From contig CM035353.1 of assembly GCA_020137815.1 (NCBI GenBank), forward strand, positions 2,744,982-2,808,981: a stretch of DNA of 64,000 bases. Reading direction: 5' to 3'. Shown piece by piece: positions 60,201-64,000 of this stretch. The translations under genes were made by a program, and so were the position numbers. The notes below the pieces were generated by a model. The model saw only the letters and a list, made by a program, of their open reading frames with translations. It did no database searches and was not told the DNA's origin. The stretch is from Hormiphora californensis. Lineage: Eukaryota; Ctenophora; Tentaculata; Cydippida; Pleurobrachiidae. The stretch's first letter is position 1. Each line of letters begins with the position of its first letter.

Positions 60201-61958
60201 AAATGTACTTATAGACCCCGGTACATACTACCCAGTACACCCAATTTGTGTGTGTCAAAAAGGTCTAAAGGTGTGTCTTATAATCCACACGTGGAAGAGA
60301 TCCAGAAGCATGGCAATGGAACACATTTCGATTTAAAAGTGTCCGATATCTTACTCACTATTTCGAGCTGTTTTTCTCTTGATAACCTCTTCTGGAGATC
60401 GTTTAGAGCTTCTTTCACAGAGGGTTCTTTGGAAACATCCAAGATCTTGCTCGCTATTCCCTGGAGGGGAATAGGGATGGAATGAGAGACTGGCACAAGA
60501 TGCCCTTCAAGAGGTAAATGGAGGTTGTTTTGTTCAGCCCCTTTTTGTTGTTCGTGCGTGGCACGTAAAAGGCAGTCAAGCTCTGCAAAACAGAGGATAG
60601 TGGAAGCTCTTACGGTATTCCCACGACCGTGGGAAAAGAGAGATAGATAGAAATACTAAGAGAGAGAAATTTCTCTCTCTTAGTATTTCTGTCTATCTCT
60701 CTTTGCCCACGGCCGTGGGAATACCGTAAGAGCTTCCACTAGGAGGTCAGAGACCATGTGCAGTATCACGAGGAAAATGGTTAAACCTACTTTCGGTGTA
60801 AATTTGTCACAATTATCCAGAAGATGTTCCACTTTCTGGAGTGCTCTGTACAGGAGTTCCCTCTGGGCAAACATTGCACCTTCTAAATAAAGTGGTGAAT
60901 TTATCAAACAAGGGAATGTATGGTTATATGAAACTGAAGATCGATTTATTTTATCGTGTATTGGTGGTCAAACTAAGCTGCAATAAATTGACTGTTTGCT
61001 GCTGGGCGCTTTGTACCATTTTACCTGTTGTTTTTGATGAAAGCAAAGATGTAAGGCCGCCATTTCTGAATTTGTCCCAATGCGCTGCCATAGCCCCAAC
61101 ACTACACAGGCTGTATACCATTCTGGAAACTATAGAATGGAGAGTTTAAAGGCAAACTAACCCTCGTTACAGTGCTGCTTGTAGTCAAATTACCGTAATG
61201 AAAATACAGTAAGGAGACGCGCACGGTGCATAACGCGCAGCAAAAAGTTCATGTGTCAGCACGTACTAGCGCCCTGATTGGTCACGGTTGCGCGTCGTCT
61301 TACTGTATCTTCGTTTTCCATTACCGTTTTCCCACTACAAGCGACCGTGTTAGGTTTTTCGACAAATTACTATATAATTATGCCAAATTATGCGCCTACT
61401 CTCATTATTATGACGTTCGTAAAGTCGGATTTTTTAAAACTGTCACCCCCCTTTTCACGCATGGCGTCGTATTTGCGCGTGACAGCCCCCACTTGCTCTC
61501 ATTTTTCGGCAAAAAACCGCATATCATCGGAAAGAGCATAATTTTGTGAGTCCGTAAAACTTTGGTTTGACGAAATTGGTCAAGAAACAAAGGCGTGAGA
61601 GCGAAAAGTCGTGCGCCACCCAGGGGGGTGACAGTTTCAAAAAATCCGACTTAAATAGTTACCTGACTGTTGTGTGGAAGATTCAACAGTATCGACTTCA
61701 AGAGACGTCGCATGAAGGTTTACAGGTGCCCATTTGCATTCCTTGTGTGTTTTCCATTCACTCCTTAAAAAGAAGGGGCGTATAAAAATTCGGAAAATTT
61801 GTTATTTACTTTGTTATTTTTTCAAAAAGGATGTTTTCTGATTACTTTTTGAATCCACATTTGCTTGACTTTGCTAGTTCCTGTAGCTCAGATTTATAAA
61901 ATTTCATCCTGCTGTGGACAGATAGTAGCTGTTCTTGGGCTACTTCACGCCCTAGATC
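48255..61958 (-). CDS. INPP4: INPP4-type inositol polyphosphate 4-phosphatase, C-terminal 12 exons
   Basis: Minus-strand exons in order: 61846-61958, 61025-61122, 60791-60882, 60359-60580, 60025-60153, 59745-59870, 59349-59480, 58910-59109, 49269-49374, 48819-48917, 48477-48631 and 48255-48393. They join in phase and total 1611 nt (536 residues plus stop). Family marks are FFSHGVNEQQTIAYK followed by METSLQD (INPP4: NVGINEQQT...DTSLQ), then TKRNKCPEFIVLAEQ, the P-loop RFTSCKSGKDRTSMSLTYEYC with the CX5R phosphatase signature, and the ending YRPPPGTFG. The enzyme removes the 4-phosphate of PI(3,4)P2 on endosomal and plasma membranes. The second P-loop Ala of vertebrates is Gly here. The N-terminal part, including any C2 domain, lies outside the recognised exons. 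The acceptor of exon 4 (60580) is the second of two AGs. Exons 1-7 are less conserved and less certain than 8-12. Confidence 0.88.
49023..49188. repeat. short inverted-repeat MITE in INPP4 intron
   Basis: CGGTATAGCGGTAAATGTTG (49027 on) is matched by CAACATTTACCGCTAATACCG ending at 49182. Confidence 0.75.
50262..50588 (-). CDS. secreted single-domain beta/gamma-crystallin
   Basis: 108 residues in one exon. A signal peptide (MKLLIVLCATLLVTFVHC) is followed by one beta/gamma-crystallin domain made of two Greek-key motifs. Each has the calcium-clamp signature (N/D)-D-x-x-S-S: NDRVSS near residue 58 and NDQMSS near residue 99. LFRDYGYGGGFRIL and KHYDFNGDFIVIEEG fit the aromatic-Gly strands. Four Cys in CGNWKC and elsewhere suggest disulfides in the extracellular space. 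Secreted calcium-binding crystallins of this size are known in sponges and other invertebrates. The gene lies inside the large INPP4 intron on the same strand, with its own TATA box. Confidence 0.88.
   Translation of the reverse strand: MKLLIVLCATLLVTFVHCDCPLKTLVLFRDYGYGGGFRILTEDTPRLGGVSGEMEFNDRVSSYWAACGNWKCFKHYDFNGDFIVIEEGAQGGVPGGWNDQMSSCQRIS
50629..50636 (-). promoter_or_regulatory. TATA box of the crystallin gene
   Basis: TTTATAAA lies 41-48 bp upstream of the ATG on the minus strand, in keeping with an independent promoter and a very short 5' UTR. Confidence 0.55.
50964..51143. repeat. 180-bp palindrome with partial third copy
   Basis: CCTCATTGAATAAATATA and GCTCGGACAGTAAATATTTG occur on the left and inverted on the right around GTTAAC. 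A further direct copy of GCTCGGACAGTAAATATTTA lies at 51230-51250. Confidence 0.9.
51546..51800. repeat. 33-bp minisatellite
   Basis: Five to six copies of GGGAACGTTTGCACACCAAT plus CGAGGACACATTC, after shorter TTCAGGGCACA variants. The period is divisible by three, so several frames on both strands are open; these are not taken as genes. Confidence 0.92.
52086..53332. mobile_element. 1.25-kb inverted-repeat element in INPP4 intron
   Basis: Ends of about 175 bp are inverse copies (left GGGCGAGACACACTTAAGTT, right AACTTCAGTGTGTCTCCCGCC). A 4-bp TAAG flanks both sides (52082-52085 and 53333-53336). The interior is AT-rich and contains TTTTTGACnnAAAATGTTCA repeats near 52640-52700. No transposase is visible. 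Confidence 0.8.
54580..54780. mobile_element. 201-bp MITE
   Basis: Ends GGAAAATGACTAAGGCGGTTC and GAACCGCCTTAGCCATTTTCC are inverse with one mismatch. It is followed directly by AGAGAGAAAGC repeats (54785-54850). Confidence 0.85.
54930..54961. repeat. 32-bp perfect palindrome
   Basis: CAATTGATCGATTGCT followed by its exact inverse, about 200 bp upstream of the GPCR start. Confidence 0.9.
55127..55134 (+). promoter_or_regulatory. TATA-like box of the LDLa-GPCR gene
   Basis: ATATATAA lies 25-32 bp upstream of the ATG at 55159, so transcription would begin very close to the start codon unless another promoter is used. Confidence 0.4.
55159..58332 (+). CDS. intronless LDLa-domain rhodopsin-family GPCR
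   Basis: 1057 residues in one exon. A signal peptide (1-19) is followed by a Cys-rich ectodomain of about 630 residues. Four LDL-receptor class A modules are visible at roughly 318-345 (MCDGKADCHTGQDEFQC), 408-442 (degenerate), 576-606 (VCNLIDDCGDGSDEKMC) and 608-642 (VCDGVPNCMDLSDEC). Seven membrane helices run from about 654 to 1024, ending with the NPLLY form of NPxxY in TM7. The closest plan is that of the relaxin-receptor/GRL101-like receptors, but I see no leucine-rich repeats. The DRY position after TM3 reads MFRVRG, and the TM4-TM5 loop is very long (about 100 residues). It acts at the cell surface; the ligand is unknown. It lies inside the INPP4 intron on the opposite strand. Confidence 0.88.
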   Translation: MLTSFRTALLLLTTAGVECFLYPIECRVAPIHGFLKSVCTHQFSDQLDLTTMALYRCHNSNDYYFALKPGRWSFNATCPRDPHNYEMCGYLNGVEVTNPLQEGLCGVGVCQAGSYYYPRAVLDICRQTGAPDQCRDDQFQGVCSSSVQQVCNGVCDDDACRDEIHCGDYTYGYRCSEDKVFLPPSTACLLNKMYLYKNVCGAMNDARSCEGSDLATCTAMHNAYNFGVTYTVPIFNFTRCATIKMSNKWYSPTTDSDSGDLYVPNCLNFMDQTNCSDPARVALSCPIRGYMSTVAKVMVCGDLRQGLCDNNLDILCVDVTSTCTIHKHQMCDGKADCHTGQDEFQCKWMTGTGCRRKLRPMVYSPSFPLDWLGDGVEDCVDGEDEILEQWPSCGTGNFQRFVKDNSTCKDVFHCEFCPRAIIPSSLLCDGVDTCGNENAVCRRLVSEVFNKAVERSMWKKYIGHCLPGLGNLQPLIGSTCSELSISHMQGNSTIFGVDHQTTIISPATFSCHHTFGEVYVYLACLGICSAYCPIPKSPLKADSCTGEFKYRFFTIANENALTFVTRKEDSFGQDIFECENNKCLPFDKVCNLIDDCGDGSDEKMCENHFRCKTAKGQSQLYFPIYKVCDGVPNCMDLSDECNDRCGKEILQGFYLKISAYLFGSIAVALNFLTLVNILLDVRNVDNQTCLENRLLVTAISLGDFLTGAYLLAIACSDTIHGNYCERQNYWLASRYCDALGVINTTGSAMSFISMTILSMFRVRGVRDGLHRASSTVKITGPFALSGGIVIVSVVFAIFPVVILKDFEDVFGNGQVWSEDLKFFIGKIDKAEHLEVIEAYYGRILRGPTRSNSGQSWDKLTGLIRGMYTNDYGNLEGLNSLIGFYGNEGVCLFKFFVLPDDPQFAFSLTYQLLIIICLTLICSSYAFIEATSRKSLENLRLAVEGANVRRTPGLEARINRQHKLQLKVSMIIATDLICWIPLLIVSFCHMAEVVDATPYYGIFSVILLPINSSINPLLYSDYLQNLFQTICEWKMKTRPIRPAEVIEMNVIQTVATGD
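58598..58804. mobile_element. pogo/Tigger-like MITE with internal 15-bp repeats
   Basis: It is bounded by TA and inverted ends CAGTCGGACCCCGA / TCGGGGTCCGACTG. The interior has six copies of CCACTAAATCGGGG. A second, truncated copy starts at 58810 (to about 58872). Ends of this type with TA duplications are typical of pogo/Tigger-derived MITEs. Confidence 0.75.
59251..59269. repeat. dispersed motif GTCAGGCCAATGCTCTGA(T)
   Basis: This is the inverse of GTCAGAGCATTGGCCTGAC at 11135-11153 and 47292-47310. The 47-kb and 59-kb copies also share GTGCGAGAAC nearby. Confidence 0.7.
59667..59722. repeat. 56-bp palindrome in INPP4 intron
   Basis: CACAGTATGATTTGAATTTAG is inverted at the right, around TACTAAATTTAGAA. 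Confidence 0.85.
60598..60741. mobile_element. 144-bp fold-back element in INPP4 intron
   Basis: TAGTGGAAGCTCTTACGGTA through a CCCACG block and AGAGAGATAGA is mirrored at the right with only a few mismatches. Almost no loop. Confidence 0.9.
61177..61342. mobile_element. 166-bp inverted-repeat MITE in INPP4 intron
   Basis: GCTTGTAGTCAAATTACCGT through ATACAGTAAGGAGACGCGC is matched, imperfectly, by the inverse at the right, ending CCACTACAAGC. Confidence 0.8.
61425..61650. repeat. inverted repeat with divergent centre
   Basis: GTCGGATTTTTTAAAACTGT at the left is matched by ACAGTTTCAAAAAATCCGAC at the right. The interior is not symmetrical. Confidence 0.7.
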
Positions 61959-63103
61959 CTGAAATAATTCATTATTAGCTAATATTTGAATCAGTGACTC
62001 TTACAGATACCGTATTTAATAAACGGTACGCAGAAGTACCGTTTACGTAACGTGTGACCGGTACTAAGTTAACGAAGTGCACTTGTTCATTGTGATTATA
62101 ACGCTCCTGTTACAGATTTGGAACCGGGCGTCAGTTTCCTGATGGGAGATTCCTAACGTGAGATTCCTGATGGTAGATTCCCGATTTAACCATGCTGCGC
62201 GTCATAATTTACAATGCGCGACGAAATTTACAGCTAGAATGAATGGGGAGTTGAGCAGGATTCATTGTCAGCAGTGTGCAAAAATTCTCCCATCAGGAAA
62301 CTGATGCCCGGTTCCAAATATGTAACTGGTCCCTTATAGTCCTTCTTACGGTATTTCATAGAAACAGTCTCCTAAATACCGCTTTTAGTAATTGGATACG
62401 TTCTAGACTCAAACGGCCGAACGCACCATCTCAGTGAAATTGAAACTCAGGCATTGAAAATAACGTGATTTGTATCAAGACTTTAAAATTGTGTTTTCAA
62501 AAATTTTCAACTTAGCAACCCCTGACTAAGTACTATCTACTTTTTAGAATGTACTGTACATATCACAAGCACATACATTATATCCATGGAGCAATAATAG
62601 GCTTTGTTAATAATCTTTAAAAAGTGCACATCTCACATTGCGTGCGTGTAACAAAACTGAAAAGTGAATCATTATGACTCATTCTAAACAAATATCACTT
62701 CTCTTTCCCTTTCCATTTCTCTGCCCCTTGGCTATAAAACAGTAAAACAGTATACATAACTGAACAGCTAGAACAATTGTCATGGTTATGCAACTATCTG
62801 ATAATTGGTCCAAAACAAAAGTACTCCTTCGCCACTTGCACCTATAATGTCAAATCGAGAAGACTGTTTTATTTGCCGCATTTTATGAACGGACGAGTAG
62901 ACTCTGGTTGCAAAATAGATGCTGGTTACACATTGGCTCCGTCGTGGAACTTATATCCACACAGTACGTTAAGCAAATCAATTCCGCACGATCGTTGTAT
63001 ACAGTCTACCAGGAACCGACCGAATCAGGAAGTACTAGTCCCTGATTGGCTGATAACCAGTCACGTGACCTAAATAACGAGTTCTGATTGGTTGTTGTGT
63101 CGG
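61959..63103. other. region between INPP4 exons and K+ channel; MITEs only
   Basis: No further INPP4 exon could be identified. Contents: a 218-bp MITE (62109-62326) and the 96-bp family A MITE at 63010. The INPP4 5' exons may lie right of the window with the channel gene in an intron, or may be too diverged to see. Confidence 0.55.
62109..62326. mobile_element. 218-bp MITE
   Basis: Ends GTTACAGATTTGGAACCGGG and CCCGGTTCCAAATATGTAAC are inverse with one mismatch, and the match continues through CAGTTTCCTGATGGGAGA. Confidence 0.88.
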
Positions 63104-63105
63104 TC
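63010..63105. mobile_element. hAT-type MITE, family A, copy 5 (right end lost)
   Basis: It starts CAGGAACCGACCGAATCAGG. The right end stops at TGTCGGTC, lacking GGTTCCTG, so it is truncated at the boundary with the K+ channel coding exon. Confidence 0.85.
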
Positions 63106-63309
63106 ATGAGTAGGAGAATGATGATCGTGCGGACCGGGGTCTGGCTACTTTCCAGCTGCAGTTATGTTGATCGGGATCACGTGAGGTAGGGAGAGGTAGG
63201 GTCCAGGTTGATGTGGTGTGGGTCGCTCCAAACATCTTTACTCGAGCTTTATTTCGCTCCACTCTTTCGTAGCTATCGCTGAACCTCCTGAAATGATAAA
63301 ATACTATCA

Positions 63310-63340
<31 letters not shown>

Positions 63341-64000
63341 GTAGTATAATTGACCATGGGCTGATACATTGTGGGTTGTATAAAACATAGAAATTAACGA
63401 AATCCCAATTGTTTATCAAAATGAGGTATGGCGAAAAAGTTCACCTCGCCAGAATAAGTTCGCATATATACCTTATTATAATTGTCATGGGCACCGTCAT
63501 GAATATCATAGAGCAGAAGATGATGACGGTAGTAATGAGCTGACCAAGAGCAGTGATCGGGCTGATATTGCCGTAACCGATTGTCCCAATTGTGGTTATG
63601 GCCCACCAACAGCTCTCCATGATTGAGTAGAACTTCACGTGATTCTTTGGTTCCTCCACAAAATATATAATTGACCCGGATATTGTGGTGCCCGTGATCC
63701 ACACCATCAGCAAGATGGATAGTTCTTCTTTGCACTCTATGAGGATCCGGAAAATCAGGACTAGGCGTTTTGATCGACGGATGAGCTTCAGGCATCGGGC
63801 CACACGGGCCATGCGGAATATTTTCAGTATATTGAGCATGTTGCCTGTCACACTGATATAGTCCTCAAATATCTCTGTGTAAAGGGGTATTATTGCGACA
63901 ATGTCCAGCCAGGGCATCAGGTCGAAGAAAAAACGGATTTTTCCTTCACTGAAAAGCCACCGGCCAATGATGTCAATTGTGAAGAAGATGGCACAGAAAA
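63104..64000 (-). CDS. voltage-gated K+ channel (Kv, Shaker-related), C-terminal two exons
   Basis: Exons 63445-64000 (running off the window) and 63104-63287 join in phase (AG|G). The product shows part of S2 to S3 (FFFDLMPWLDIVAIIPLY), then S4 with repeated basic residues (LKIFRMARVARCLKLIRRSK). S5 and a pore follow (WWAITTIGTIGYGN), then S6 with TVPMTIII in place of PVP, and a short tail beginning RRFSDSYERVERNKARVK. It is a plasma-membrane tetrameric channel. The selectivity filter ends GYGN where most Kv channels have GYGD. The final TGA uses two bases of the truncated MITE, so the tail has probably been shortened. The tetramerisation domain is outside the window. Confidence 0.9.
63308..63339. 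repeat. (AT)n microsatellite in K+ channel intron
   Basis: About 32 bp of alternating TA in the last intron of the channel gene. Confidence 0.9.

Overview
The window is nuclear DNA of an invertebrate animal. It has spliced genes with GT-AG introns, animal-specific gene families (a voltage-gated K+ channel, a rhodopsin-family receptor with LDLa modules, a sushi-domain membrane protein, a tail that looks like a cadherin's), two CR1/L2-type LINEs, many miniature inverted-repeat elements and long simple repeats. I cannot place the species; a non-bilaterian or other repeat-rich marine invertebrate would fit.

Layout. 1-200: the frameshifted 3' end of a possible virus-type or Polinton-type DNA polymerase B. 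2551-5403 (+): the last five visible exons of a type I membrane protein with a cadherin-like juxtamembrane tail. 5.4-14.9 kb: no convincing gene; it holds simple repeats, a 1.33-kb hAT-like element nested in a second inverted-repeat element, and a 1.34-kb near-perfect palindrome. 14913-15301 (-): the last exon of a sushi/transmembrane protein, reached through an intron of about 17 40-bp repeats. 16841-19101 (-): a complete five-exon gene for a disordered protein. 19268-21022 (-): four small secreted-protein genes from two alternating families. 21.4-40.1 kb: LINEs and fragments, plus a 2.87-kb tandem/inverted array of a 485-bp unit.

40381-46277 (+): a complete eight-exon NECAP (clathrin endocytosis) gene with one apparent frameshift; its 3-kb intron 2 is filled with nested inverted-repeat elements. 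48255-61958 (-): twelve exons of an INPP4-type inositol polyphosphate 4-phosphatase through the stop codon, joining in phase throughout. Its 9.5-kb intron contains two further genes: a secreted beta/gamma-crystallin (-) and an intronless LDLa-GPCR (+). 63104-64000 (-): the 3' end of a Kv-type K+ channel whose stop codon lies on the edge of a MITE.

The most unusual pattern is that tandem repeats sit directly against, or contain copies of, 3' splice sites in at least three unrelated genes (TM exon of the adhesion-type gene, sushi exon, NECAP exons 2 and 7). NECAP (clathrin adaptor accessory) and INPP4 (phosphoinositide turnover) both act in endocytic membrane traffic, but nothing in the sequence suggests they are co-regulated.
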